Source: Pseudobacteriovorax sp. (GTDB lineage Bacteria; Bdellovibrionota_B; Oligoflexia; Oligoflexales; Oligoflexaceae). From it: a DNA stretch of 64,000 nucleotides. A program made the translations under genes and the position numbers. Numbering within the stretch: position 1 is the stretch's first letter; every line of letters begins with the position of its first letter. This document shows positions 26,622-35,777 of this stretch, piece by piece. The stretch is from contig JABSRP010000025.1 of assembly GCA_013215145.1 (NCBI GenBank), positions 1 to 64,000 of the forward strand, given 5' to 3'. The notes beneath the pieces are model-generated. The model saw only the letters and a list, made by a program, of their open reading frames with translations. It searched no databases and was not told the origin of the DNA.

Positions 26622-27461
26622 TCACATGTTCGTAGGTTCGAGCAACTCAGCCTTCAATGATCTTAACTGAATATTTAACACACGTTTTTTACTGCGCCGA
26701 TGCTCCAACAGGGCTTGTAAACTCACATAGTAAAAACCGCGATCACCCACCTTCAAACGATGATAGGCGGACTTCACAACAGCAGGAAAATCCAAATCAT
26801 TTAACGCTAAAGGTTGGGGCGATCGTTTAGGCCAATGCAGGAACACCTTAGTAAAGGGTTTATCCGTCTTGGACAATACAAAGGCTTTATCGGGGGTTTT
26901 TGGAGAGGCCAGCAATCGCGCCTTAGAATTCAGCATATGAAACTCCCCCAAATGGGTCCGCCGTCCCATAAGTTTCTTAGCACAGCCCTTACGGTATTTT
27001 TTGGGAACGAAGACATCCAACTCTGACCAAAACTGTAAACTCATCTTCTCTTTTGGATTAAGCTTAAAGGGTATATTGGGAGTCGCTTCTTGAAACTTCA
27101 CCCATTTACCTGTGTACAAGTATCGAACCGCTTGAAAGGCTTTGGTAATCAAAACAAAGGAGCAGTCTTTTCCTGCACGGAATGCCAAGGCAGATTTTTT
27201 CGGAGTCTTTGCGGCCCCAGGAATATCAAAAAAAGGGGAGTACTTTCTGCCGACAACAATACCCACAGGAAACGAGTCTAAAAAAGGAATCGACTTTGCC
27301 GATGTCGCAACCTCATCATAATAGTCCGAGTGATCTGGGTCAGGTCCAGTATCTAATCCTGGACCCAAACTAAAGTCTTCGATGTCGCCCTCTACCTGTC
27401 GTGTTTCGCAAGCGGAAAGCCCCAAAAGACCAAAAATCAAAACCCATACAGGACGTAACAT
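26622..27461 (-). CDS. Lipoprotein, unknown function
   Basis: I do not recognise this protein of 279 residues. ATG 27461 gives a clean lipoprotein signal (MLRPVWVLIFGLLGLSAC), with Cys18 as the lipidated residue. An AAAGG motif precedes the start. The frame extends upstream to 27536 but that would bury the signal. The mature protein starts acidic (VEGDIEDFSLGPG), then is basic and beta-rich, with a Cys pair (DCSF, GCAKK). It is probably envelope-anchored. It diverges from the predicted protein-glutaminase gene. Confidence 0.65.
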   Translation of the reverse strand: MLRPVWVLIFGLLGLSACETRQVEGDIEDFSLGPGLDTGPDPDHSDYYDEVATSAKSIPFLDSFPVGIVVGRKYSPFFDIPGAAKTPKKSALAFRAGKDCSFVLITKAFQAVRYLYTGKWVKFQEATPNIPFKLNPKEKMSLQFWSELDVFVPKKYRKGCAKKLMGRRTHLGEFHMLNSKARLLASPKTPDKAFVLSKTDKPFTKVFLHWPKRSPQPLALNDLDFPAVVKSAYHRLKVGDRGFYYVSLQALLEHRRSKKRVLNIQLRSLKAELLEPTNM

Positions 27462-27671
27462 TCTAAAACCTTTATGAAACTCAGCCAATTTCGGCTGTCT
27501 AAGAACTAGACATTGACTAAAGCACATCCAATGCAAACGAACTATAATGCCAGAATATCATAAATAACTGCTATCATTTCGACCCGTTGAAATACGGTGA
27601 AAAGGGTCTGAGATTTGCACGCAAAAGGAGACAATTTGAACACGAGTTAAACTAAGACAAGTACGGGTTAA

Positions 27672-28406
27672 ATGAGAGCTTTTTTACTTCTAGTCATCTT
27701 TCTTTACGTCATCGGCCCAAACCCAACTCTACAAGCAGAGAGTCAGAGGCCTTACCGCAATATCGAAAAACGATACCACGTGATGGAAGCCTATCGAACC
27801 ATCAAAAGTATCGACTATCTGCCGTTCTCGTATATACGGGATGGATGCTTTGCACGTGCGTTATATGTGGGAATGGAATTAACATCGAAGAAGATTCCCG
27901 CTAACAACCAATACATCATCGGCAAACTGATTCCAGAAGGAGCGAGGTGGGGATGGCATGTAGCCCCTGTTGTCCACGGCCCAAACAACAAACCTTATAT
28001 CATCGATCCGGCATTCGCCGACAAACCTCTCACAAGAAAGAAGTGGGTATCTCTGTCGAACCCTAAAAAGAAACCTGAGCTACTGATTGCCCCTATTACC
28101 AATTACCGGAAGAAGCAGGCAAAAATAGGCCAGCAAAAGCAAATCCCGGGATACGACTACCATAATCGGATCACAGAGTTCACAGAAATCCCTGAGTTTC
28201 GCCTGAAGGATATCGCGAATGCCTGTAGTGTTGCCTACAAGTATATTGGAGAAGAGGATCTAACTGCTCGTCAAATCAAAAACAAACGTCGCAAGCTGAT
28301 TTCTCGAACAAAAACTCTGATCAAAAGACTGAAGCGGATCGGCAAAATCAAATCCAACGACATCATTCGCAGCTGTAAAAACCAGGTCATAATTGCTGGA
28401 AAGTAA
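27672..28406 (+). CDS. Predicted secreted protein-glutaminase (Gln_deamidase_2-like)
   Basis: The 244-residue protein carries a signal peptide (residues 1-22). It then shows a Cys-His-Asp arrangement like protein-glutaminases that convert protein glutamine to glutamate: Cys59 in RDGCFARA, His96 in WGWHVAPVV, Asp112 in YIIDPAF. These spacings and the flanking words match the family. A basic C-terminal tail (about 200-244) with KRRKLISRTK and LIKRLKRIGK is extra and could bind nucleic acid or membrane. It may act on proteins outside the cell or in the periplasm. Confidence 0.65.
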   Translation: MRAFLLLVIFLYVIGPNPTLQAESQRPYRNIEKRYHVMEAYRTIKSIDYLPFSYIRDGCFARALYVGMELTSKKIPANNQYIIGKLIPEGARWGWHVAPVVHGPNNKPYIIDPAFADKPLTRKKWVSLSNPKKKPELLIAPITNYRKKQAKIGQQKQIPGYDYHNRITEFTEIPEFRLKDIANACSVAYKYIGEEDLTARQIKNKRRKLISRTKTLIKRLKRIGKIKSNDIIRSCKNQVIIAGK

Positions 28407-28739
28407 AGAACTTTTCTGTTTATCTAACTGGCCAATTAAATATATTCGCTAGATACTAAATATTACCGAACAGTTAATGCATCCACTCTTTGGCAAAAAT
28501 GAAGATCTCCGGGCACGCCTGTTTCTTCGAAAATTTTTAGCAAAAAGCGACTTATCTGTTTTAAATCACACAGAAAATCTAATCCGACATGTAGGCATTG
28601 AGCAACACGCGCAAATCACTAGTATGAGAATGCTATAAGAGGCAAAAGGAAACTCGCAAAAAAGGAACCTTGCCGAAAGTTTCCCGGTTTTCTAAGTACC
28701 GCTTCGTCATTGAATTGCTTTGCAAAAAAGGAGAAGCAC
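28407..28739. other. Intergenic stretch without recognisable elements
   Basis: I see no gene, repeat or RNA here. It is AT-rich near the left end (28430-28460), which may hold a promoter for the downstream lipoprotein gene, but no convincing -35/-10 pair stands out. Confidence 0.4.
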
Positions 28740-30101
28740 ATGAAGAAGTATATGATTGGCCTATCAGCCCTCACTATGACTCTAGTTGGATGCCAAGAAG
28801 AAAAAGAGAAAAAAGTCCTAGTTGATAACCCTGAAGTCGTTGCCGAACTCGAGGCTGTTAAAGCTGAGTTAGCCGAAGCTCAAGCCAAAGTTAAGGAAGC
28901 AGACGGTAGTGTTACAACTCTAACCGATGAAAAGAAAGTCCTAGAAGCAGCAAAAACTCAACTCGAAAACGATAAAAAGGCTCTTGAAGAAGAAATCGGT
29001 AAGCTCAAAGCTGACGGCGATAATTCAGAGCAGATAGCAGAGCTCGAAGCACAGCTTAAAACAGCCAACGACAAGATCGGAGAGCTGGAAACACAAATTT
29101 CTGGTCTTAATCAGCAAATAACTGACGCGAAAGCGGAACTAGATACTGTCAAAAAAGAGCGTGATGAGCTCATTATCGACAAAGATGTCATTCTATCTTT
29201 GTACAAAGATACAAGCTCTGCGCTACTTGATTACATGCTAGCAAACGAACTCACTAGCTACGAAGCTGCGAAGGAGCAAGTTGCCTCTGAACTCAACGTT
29301 CTCAATGAATCAGACGCCATCGTTGCTGCTGAAGCCGTCATCAAAGACGCAGAAGGAGCTCTTGAAACAGCTAAGATGACTCTTGAAGACAAAACAGCTA
29401 AGCTCATGGTAGTCGAAGGTGACCTCGAGATCTTGAAATCCACACTCGATGCAGAAGCTGATGCAGACCTCATCGCCGCCATTGATGCATATTTTGCAGA
29501 CAGCGAAAAACTTGCGGCTATCGTCGCAGACCTCGAAGCAGAAACTGAGGTACTTAATGGCCTTAAAGTTGAATTGGAAACTGCCAACGAGACTCTAGAA
29601 AGCAACAAGAAGCTCTTAGCAGATACGGAAACCGAACTTGCTAAAGCATCTGCCGCCACTCCCATTGATTTGGACCTGATTGAAGAGCTAAAAACAAAAA
29701 TCAACTCTCTTGACACTGCCATCGAACTGAACGTGAGCAAAATCGAAGAGCTTGGCCAAAGTATTTCTGATCAAACAACAGTTGTGAGTGACCTTAACTC
29801 CGTAAAGAACACTCAGACCGGTAAAGTTGAAGGTGCACTTATAGCGGTAGACAATGCGAAGGCTGACTTGGTTGCCATGGCGACACAAGAAAAAGCTGAT
29901 GCAGAAGCCGGTGTAGCCTCTGCGGAATCTGCTCTAGAGCAAGCGAAAAAAGATCTAGAGTCTGTTTCCGGAAACAAGGCGCGACTTGAGAAATTCACTC
30001 AATTGCTAAACCTTATTGTTGTGTCTGAAGACACATCCGAAGGCGACTCTGAAGATGCATCCGAAGACGAAGACGATTCTGACTCTGATTCAGCAGAATA
30101 A
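28740..30101 (+). CDS. Long coiled-coil lipoprotein
   Basis: The 453-residue protein starts at ATG 28740 behind AAGGAG. It has a lipobox (LTMTLVGC), so it should be lipid-anchored at Cys19. Nearly all of residues 30-430 is predicted coiled coil, with continuous heptads rich in Glu, Lys, Ala and Leu (segments such as AELEAVKAELAEAQAKV). A short tail of about 22 residues is almost only Asp, Ser and Glu. It could be a periplasmic spacer or structural fibre. No specific family is recognisable because coiled coils match many proteins. Confidence 0.7.
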   Translation: MKKYMIGLSALTMTLVGCQEEKEKKVLVDNPEVVAELEAVKAELAEAQAKVKEADGSVTTLTDEKKVLEAAKTQLENDKKALEEEIGKLKADGDNSEQIAELEAQLKTANDKIGELETQISGLNQQITDAKAELDTVKKERDELIIDKDVILSLYKDTSSALLDYMLANELTSYEAAKEQVASELNVLNESDAIVAAEAVIKDAEGALETAKMTLEDKTAKLMVVEGDLEILKSTLDAEADADLIAAIDAYFADSEKLAAIVADLEAETEVLNGLKVELETANETLESNKKLLADTETELAKASAATPIDLDLIEELKTKINSLDTAIELNVSKIEELGQSISDQTTVVSDLNSVKNTQTGKVEGALIAVDNAKADLVAMATQEKADAEAGVASAESALEQAKKDLESVSGNKARLEKFTQLLNLIVVSEDTSEGDSEDASEDEDDSDSDSAE

Positions 30102-30125
30102 GACGTCTTGTCGACTTCTCCTTAC

Positions 30126-30150
30126 AACCCTGGAGTGATCCAGGGTTCTT
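30126..30150 (+). terminator. Rho-independent terminator of the coiled-coil lipoprotein gene
   Basis: The stem AACCCTGG/CCAGGGTT with a six-base loop is followed by CTT. The T-run is short, so efficiency is uncertain. Confidence 0.6.
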
Positions 30151-30178
30151 AGGAGAGCCCATCATCTTAATCCCTCAC

Positions 30179-31948
30179 TCAAAATTCACTGATGACTAGA
30201 TCTAGCGAATAATCATTAACGTAACAGGATTCTTTATTAAATCGGTCCAAAAGATCATTTTCCACAGATACGCGAAACGACTTTGTTTGTTGCTTCTTTA
30301 AAATCCCGTTGACGCTATCTTCTGCGTGATGGAATTGAATGGTATGCTGATGGGATGTAAACAGATCCTGACTAAGGGTAGATTTATGTTCCTTTTGATC
30401 CCAATCAATCAGAGTAAATGGTTCGATACAGGATATCTGTAACGTAAAAATATCTTCAATATCGTCTCCAACATTGACAATTTCCAAAAATCCTCGTTGG
30501 CTATCAATTTTGGTCAGATTTATCTTAGGCATAACAACAGGAACAGATGTTCGTTCACTCTGAGATGATTTATAAATGGTTTCTCCCTTGTGGTTTGTAA
30601 AACTGACAAAAAACTCGTCAGAGTCACTAGCAAGAATTTTTAAGGAATAATCTTTAACGACACAAGATTCTAAGAGAGTCATCGCAGATAGATCTACATC
30701 ATCAACAATATCACTTGCGAAATAACCATTGTTTTCGGTAGAAACGAAAGGAGGTCCATCCTCAAATCGTTCAAACTCGGTCTCACCACAGGATAAAAAC
30801 TCATTGCTTTTTGTTTGCAGTTGGGCACGAAAAAAAAGGTCATCACCCACGGCCACTAGTCCTTCAGTTTCGCCATTTTCTCCTTCTTTAAGCATAACCG
30901 CTACATCAGTCTTTTCCCCAGAGGTCAAAACTTTCTCAAACTGACACAGACGCACATCTAGATCGTTGGGATCAATATCCAGTCCACCCTTCGATAATGC
31001 CTCCAATCCTACAAAGGCAACTGTATCCTGTCGATAGTAGCTATGATAGACAGAATCTACGACGTCAAATTCATGAGTTGTGGTAGCCTTGATACCAAAG
31101 CAATTCTGATTCACCAAATCAACAAGAGACGAAGAATCATCTTTTTCCAAGGGTGCCTGATATTGGTTCAACGATGAGACAATCCAATCTGCGTAAGCTT
31201 CAACCGAGGTATAGACGCCTGGCTTTCCCACCTGGGCGCAACCTATACCCCAACTAACAATCCCGTGTAGGGTATAAGAGCCATCAGGGTTCACGGAAAA
31301 CAAAGGTCCACCTGAATCGCCTTGACAAGAGTCGATGGATCCTTGTGCCAGATCTCCGGCGCAGATCTGTCTTTCGGTAATCGTTGTGTGATCGTAGGAC
31401 TCTTGACAAGCATCATTGCTGATGACAGGGACGTCGACTTGCTGAAGAGTGGCAGCGGGAATCCAACCCCAGCTCGTGGTATTTCCGAAGCCTATCACTC
31501 TTAAGGACTCACCCACCCTCAATACTGATCCTTTATTAGCCATACCGATGGACGATTGGAGCAAGGCACCCTTCGCTTCAGACTTAGCCTCTTCAAGAAT
31601 CAATAGAGCGATGTCGTTTTCATTATTTGAGTTATCGTATTCTGGATGAACAATGATGGATGCTACCCTGCGGCGCATCTCTTCTGAGGCAGCGGCCTGC
31701 TCTTTCACACCCTGATGAACAAAAACATCCTGAAACTCGTCGACAATACAGTGGGCTGCCGTAATCACCACATTAGAGGCAATGTAAGCTGCACCACAAA
31801 AAAATTGATTTCCTTCATTCGATAGCGAAGCGAAGAATTCGTAATCTTCTGTCGCGGGAACACCTCCAATAATATCTAATTGGGAGGTCTCTTCGGACTG
31901 CGAGCAAGATATCAACGTCAATAGTAATCCAGCAAAAATCTTTTTCAT
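30179..31948 (-). CDS. Trypsin-like serine protease lipoprotein
   Basis: The 589-residue exported S1 protease has a lipobox (LTLISC, Cys15) and a mature chymotrypsin-fold domain at about 26-260. IIGG activation sequence is at 26-29, and the catalytic triad is His66 (TAAHC), Asp112 (NDIAL) and Ser212 (GDSGGP). The cysteine in SCQGDSGG and others should form disulfides. The roughly 320-residue C-terminal part is not recognised and looks beta-rich, perhaps substrate binding or inhibitory. ATG 31948 is preferred to 31960 because it begins the signal peptide. A role in degrading host, prey or environmental protein is possible. Confidence 0.85.
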   Translation of the reverse strand: MKKIFAGLLLTLISCSQSEETSQLDIIGGVPATEDYEFFASLSNEGNQFFCGAAYIASNVVITAAHCIVDEFQDVFVHQGVKEQAAASEEMRRRVASIIVHPEYDNSNNENDIALLILEEAKSEAKGALLQSSIGMANKGSVLRVGESLRVIGFGNTTSWGWIPAATLQQVDVPVISNDACQESYDHTTITERQICAGDLAQGSIDSCQGDSGGPLFSVNPDGSYTLHGIVSWGIGCAQVGKPGVYTSVEAYADWIVSSLNQYQAPLEKDDSSSLVDLVNQNCFGIKATTTHEFDVVDSVYHSYYRQDTVAFVGLEALSKGGLDIDPNDLDVRLCQFEKVLTSGEKTDVAVMLKEGENGETEGLVAVGDDLFFRAQLQTKSNEFLSCGETEFERFEDGPPFVSTENNGYFASDIVDDVDLSAMTLLESCVVKDYSLKILASDSDEFFVSFTNHKGETIYKSSQSERTSVPVVMPKINLTKIDSQRGFLEIVNVGDDIEDIFTLQISCIEPFTLIDWDQKEHKSTLSQDLFTSHQHTIQFHHAEDSVNGILKKQQTKSFRVSVENDLLDRFNKESCYVNDYSLDLVISEF

Positions 31949-32162
31949 TAGTAACTCCACTGCAATTTGTGCTCAGGGGCTTCGAAGGATGACTTGCCTC
32001 AGCTCAGGATAAAAAGAAAATGAAAAATATTGAGGCAGGCCCATCCATGGCCCACTCTACGGTGACGTATAGGGTTTCGAATGATTGCTGCAAAAGTGTA
32101 TAATTCATATAATTATCTGTAATTACGTGACAATAATTTCTTAGTAAGATCCATATCCGGCG

Positions 32163-32843
32163 ATGAGGCTTAAACCGTTGTACAAAATCAAAGCTATCCT
32201 ACTACTTATTTCGATTACGTATCCAAATAAGGCTAAATCCGAGCAAACAGGAACTCTGCTCATTCCAATAGTTGGTTTTGGCTATTTACTACTTTCGAAA
32301 GACTCAAACGAAAGTAAGGAAAATCGGAGTCGAAAGACCATAGAGTTAGAGATAGGAGTGTACGACCGTAATCGTTCGATCTCTATGCAGTACTTTTTTT
32401 CCGAAGATTTTCTTGCAGGGTACCGTAGGCAGTTCCTCCCAGATAGTAAAGGAACCCATAAAATCGACAGCCATGAGCTCGGCTTTCAGTGGTTTGCCTT
32501 TAACAATAATATTTTTTTGGGAGGCGGGACCTTCAAAGCCACTTATAAAAGGGAGTTTTCCGAACGTATCGAATTGGATGATTCCACATACTTCAGAAAA
32601 TACTTATCACCGAAATATAACTTTTTCGGGATTTTTATAACACTAGGAATCGAAGCCCACTATTCCTATGTTTCCATCGGACTAAAGGCCTCCAAATACC
32701 TTCCATCGAGTCGAACTAGAAGGGGAGACTTCTCAGACGTTCCTTTTGATTCTAACATCAACACAAATCAAATTAACCAGGAATCCGAACGCTACTTCGA
32801 CGATCACATCTTCTACGAGGCTACTTTGGGGATAGCTATCTAG
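32163..32843 (+). CDS. Predicted secreted or outer-membrane protein
   Basis: I do not recognise this 226-residue protein. A signal peptide (residues 1-26, ending KAKSEQ) is followed by alternating aromatic/hydrophilic strands (SMQYFFSEDFLAGYRRQF, FLGGGTFKATYKREF, FGIFITLGIEAHYSYVSIGLKASKYL). These resemble transmembrane beta-strands of a small outer-membrane barrel. The C terminus ATLGIAI lacks a final aromatic, so the barrel call is tentative. The ISL3 element is inserted 160 bases downstream. Confidence 0.5.
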   Translation: MRLKPLYKIKAILLLISITYPNKAKSEQTGTLLIPIVGFGYLLLSKDSNESKENRSRKTIELEIGVYDRNRSISMQYFFSEDFLAGYRRQFLPDSKGTHKIDSHELGFQWFAFNNNIFLGGGTFKATYKREFSERIELDDSTYFRKYLSPKYNFFGIFITLGIEAHYSYVSIGLKASKYLPSSRTRRGDFSDVPFDSNINTNQINQESERYFDDHIFYEATLGIAI

Positions 32844-33003
32844 TTGCGCAAAGGTACGTAAATCTGAGTGCGACTTTGCCCTCGCAAGTCCGGGTTTTGG
32901 ACAAATTGGGTAAATAGTGGGTTGCGCCAGGTCCACGAAAAAAAGGAAGCAAGAAATGAGGATAGACAGCAGAAAAAAGACTCACTAATGCCTTAGAAAA
33001 TGG

Positions 33004-34350
33004 GGCTCTCCTCCGTTGATGGTGGAGACAATAAAGCATGGTAAAGATAAATAGATTAGTGACATAGTACAACTCAGCGTATTTTAAGTTCGCTTAAAAA
33101 ATCAAAACAACGCCATAGGAGCGTGCTATGTCTGAGCGAACTTTATCACGATTTCTTCTACTTCCCGAATTAAATTTAACCAAAATTGAAACTGTGGGCC
33201 GAGCAGGAGCTCACTATCATGTAGACAAGGTTTCCGAGTTCGAAGTCTGCCCCAAGTGCGCTTGTAAAAGCACTAGTGTCTACGACAGACGGAAAATAAG
33301 AGTCAAAGACGAACCTATTCGAGGCAAGTATTTGCTGCTTATCATTACCAAAAGGCGGTTTTGGTGCAAGTGCTGCCTCAAACCTTTTACGGAACCTGTA
33401 CCAGGTATCAGCAAAGGCGGGCGTGTAACGCAGAGGTTTAAGCGCAGTCTTTGTTGGGCAGCGGAAACTTTTTCAGATTTAACTAAGGTTCAAAAAGCCT
33501 ATCGTTGTTCTACTCGAATAGTCTATAAAACCTTTTATGAAGTGCTGGAAAGAAAATCTAAGGCAAGAGCACACTCTTTTCCAAAGTCGATAGGAATAGA
33601 TGAGCATAGCCTTAGGAAACCTAAGTTTCGTGCAACAGAGTACACAACCATAATCGTCGATCACAATCACAAAGCGGTATTTGAACTAGTAGATGGTAGA
33701 TCTAGGTCTGATCTAGTCGCTGCCTTATCTCATATTCGTGGAGCTGAAAACGTAAAGAACGTTACGATTGATATGTCTCCAACGTACAGATCGTTTTGCA
33801 GAAATTTCTTTCCGAATGCAAAAGTTATAGCCGATAGATTCCACGTCCAAAGACTATTTTCTAAGTTGCTAAACAAGGAAAGACTAAAAATCTTCGGAGA
33901 TAAACGGAGGCTAAAAGTAAGATCAATTCTTTTGCGGAAAGGAAAGAGTTTAGATTCTTCGGTTAGAAGAGCTTTGCATAAGTATTTAAAGGATTACCCA
34001 ACACTTCTTGAGATCTATTTACTCAAAGAAAGGTTTATAGGTTTCTATAATATTAAAGGTCAGTTTCGTGCACAAAAAGCCTTCAAATCAATAGTCGATG
34101 ACATGGCAAAATCTGCGAACTCTAAAATACTGGAACTGAGGAGACTACTTATTAACTGGCGTAAAGAAATCTTGGCATATTTTGAAAATCGGCTGTCCAA
34201 CGGCAGGGTTGAAGGCTTCAATCGAAAAGCAAAACTCGTTCAGAGAAAGGCTTTTGGTTATTCGAGTTTTAAAAATTATCGATTGAGAGTCTTGAACGAG
34301 TGTCGAGGCAAGGCTTTGAGAGGATCACCCACCATGAAGTAAGGAGAGCC
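33004..34350 (+). mobile_element. ISL3-family insertion sequence
   Basis: The element is bounded by imperfect inverted repeats of about 22 bases. The left end is 33004-33025 (GGCTCTCCTCCGTTGATGGTGG). The right end is 34329-34350 read on the minus strand, identical to the left in the GGCTCTCCT start and ATGGTGG end. It encloses one transposase gene. The 8 bases outside each end (GAAAATGG and ATAAATTG) differ, so no target duplication can be seen. Confidence 0.85.
33128..34342 (+). CDS. ISL3-family transposase
   Basis: The 404-residue protein is full length for the family. The N-terminal zinc-binding region has CPKCACKS near residue 38 and CKCCLKPF near 80. A DDE catalytic domain follows, with the first acid in SIGIDEHSLRK near 156, the second in VTIDMSP near 220 and the third in NGRVEGFNRKAKLVQRKAFGYSSF near 360. 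No frameshift is visible, so the transposase may be active. It starts 124 bases inside the left inverted repeat, and the right inverted repeat overlaps its last codons. Confidence 0.93.
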   Translation: MSERTLSRFLLLPELNLTKIETVGRAGAHYHVDKVSEFEVCPKCACKSTSVYDRRKIRVKDEPIRGKYLLLIITKRRFWCKCCLKPFTEPVPGISKGGRVTQRFKRSLCWAAETFSDLTKVQKAYRCSTRIVYKTFYEVLERKSKARAHSFPKSIGIDEHSLRKPKFRATEYTTIIVDHNHKAVFELVDGRSRSDLVAALSHIRGAENVKNVTIDMSPTYRSFCRNFFPNAKVIADRFHVQRLFSKLLNKERLKIFGDKRRLKVRSILLRKGKSLDSSVRRALHKYLKDYPTLLEIYLLKERFIGFYNIKGQFRAQKAFKSIVDDMAKSANSKILELRRLLINWRKEILAYFENRLSNGRVEGFNRKAKLVQRKAFGYSSFKNYRLRVLNECRGKALRGSPTMK

Positions 34351-34457
34351 ATAAATTGGTAGATTTTTCTACCAGTGGCGTATTAGATTTTCTACCAGTA
34401 GCTTCATTATTCATTTTCTATTCTTATAAAATAGTAATGCTTTTGGAGGCTTAAGAG

Positions 34458-34541
34458 TGCTCGAGGCCAGACTTGAACTGGCACGACCTTGCGGTCGGGA
34501 GATTTTAAGTCTCCTGTGTCTACCAATTTCACCACTCGAGC
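34458..34541 (-). tRNA. tRNA-Leu(TAA)
   Basis: The minus strand folds as an 84-nt class II tRNA. The acceptor stem is GCTCGAG/CTCGAGC, the anticodon stem GGAGA/TCTCC surrounds CTTAAAA (anticodon TAA), a long variable arm follows (CGACCGCAAGGTCG), and the T arm has GTTCAAG. The discriminator base is A. The 3' CCA is not encoded. It lies 110 bases from the ISL3 element. Confidence 0.95.
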
Positions 34542-34732
34542 TTAGGAGTGTCAGGGACCTTAGTTCCCCAAATTGGAAGTAGGAATCTATCACAACTGAT
34601 CAACATTGCAAGAAATTTTCATACACTAAAAAAATCTAATAAATGGTCTATATGGCGCCGATAGCCTCCCTATAAAGCGAAATTGTGGCAAAAATGCCGA
34701 GTTTCTGATCACGATAAGCCAAAGGAGCAGCT

Positions 34733-35695
34733 ATGCCGGCGAAAACACTAGAAAAAGCTAGTAGCATTGAGAGCCTAAGGCCATTGGAATTAGACGAATT
34801 GGAAGGCCGAACCACGGACTTTCAACTATATTTGGATATTGCAGGTAAGCCAGTCCTGTACGCGGATGGACCCTACGAGTGGTCGATTGCCGAGATTGAA
34901 AAGCTTCATGAAGACGGCTTCAGTGTTCTCTTTTACGACCCAAAAGCTAGAAATAATGCCGACAGCTTAGAATATGGAAAGATCGAGCCCATGATCGACG
35001 ATGCTGTCGTTGAGGTGCCTAGCGAGGTCTTGTCTCATGTTCGCGATGGCTTGTCTTCGACCATAGCGACTTTAAATGTGCAAAGCCCCGTCAGTGCTGC
35101 AAAAATCTCCGCAGTTTTTGATGACTTGGTGGTGTTTCTCACAAGTTATCCACAGCTCACTGCAGTCCTTCGGGATTTGAGCCATCACGATACCTACACA
35201 TTTTTCCATAGCATCCGTACCTGTGCGCTGAGTGTTGCCATTGCTGAAGACCTAGGTGTCAAAGACGAGGATCACCTCCATGATATTGCTCTGGGTGCCG
35301 TACTCCATGACATCGGTCACCTCAAGGTCGAGCGCGAGATTCTTGAAAAGCAAGGCGCTCTCACCAGCATGGAATGGGTCCAGGTGCGCCAACACCCTAG
35401 GCAAAGTATTGAATTGCTTGAAGAATTCGAAATCTCTCCCACGACAAAGGCGATTATCATCCAGCATCACGAAAGGCCGGATGGCAAAGGGTATCCCTTC
35501 AGCTTGACCTGTGATGAGATCTGCCCTGAGGCTCGGATTGTCAATTTAGCTGATATATTTGCTGCGTTGACCAGTCCGCGCCCTTACCAGAGGCAACTGA
35601 ACAAAACGTCCGCCGTGGCATTTATCCGCCAAAACCTCAGTGAATTTGTTGCTCCGGTGCCGCTAGCGAGCCTGGAAACATTGATTGCTGATTGA
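34733..35695 (+). CDS. HD-GYP domain cyclic-di-GMP phosphodiesterase
   Basis: The 320-residue cytoplasmic protein has an unrecognised N-terminal domain (residues 1-145) and an HD-GYP domain (about 150-310). Metal and catalytic motifs are visible: HSIRT near 162, HDIGHLK near 192 (the HD motif), HP and HHERPDGKGYP near 243-253 (the GYP motif), and ARIVNLADIFAALTSPRPY. It should hydrolyse cyclic-di-GMP. The start has a strong AAAGGAG ribosome binding site. Other cyclic-di-GMP-type proteins in the window are a degenerate GGDEF protein and a PilZ protein. Confidence 0.88.
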   Translation: MPAKTLEKASSIESLRPLELDELEGRTTDFQLYLDIAGKPVLYADGPYEWSIAEIEKLHEDGFSVLFYDPKARNNADSLEYGKIEPMIDDAVVEVPSEVLSHVRDGLSSTIATLNVQSPVSAAKISAVFDDLVVFLTSYPQLTAVLRDLSHHDTYTFFHSIRTCALSVAIAEDLGVKDEDHLHDIALGAVLHDIGHLKVEREILEKQGALTSMEWVQVRQHPRQSIELLEEFEISPTTKAIIIQHHERPDGKGYPFSLTCDEICPEARIVNLADIFAALTSPRPYQRQLNKTSAVAFIRQNLSEFVAPVPLASLETLIAD

Positions 35696-35777
35696 TCTTG
35701 CGCAGGATGAATTTCTAGACGACAAGCTTTTCACTTTCCCCTAGACTAACCCGTAAGCTGTGTTTACGGGGGATATT

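Noticed and set aside
29258..29740. A 160-residue serine-rich frame antisense to the coiled-coil lipoprotein
   Set aside because: It mirrors the regular codons of the coiled coil on the other strand and has no start signal.
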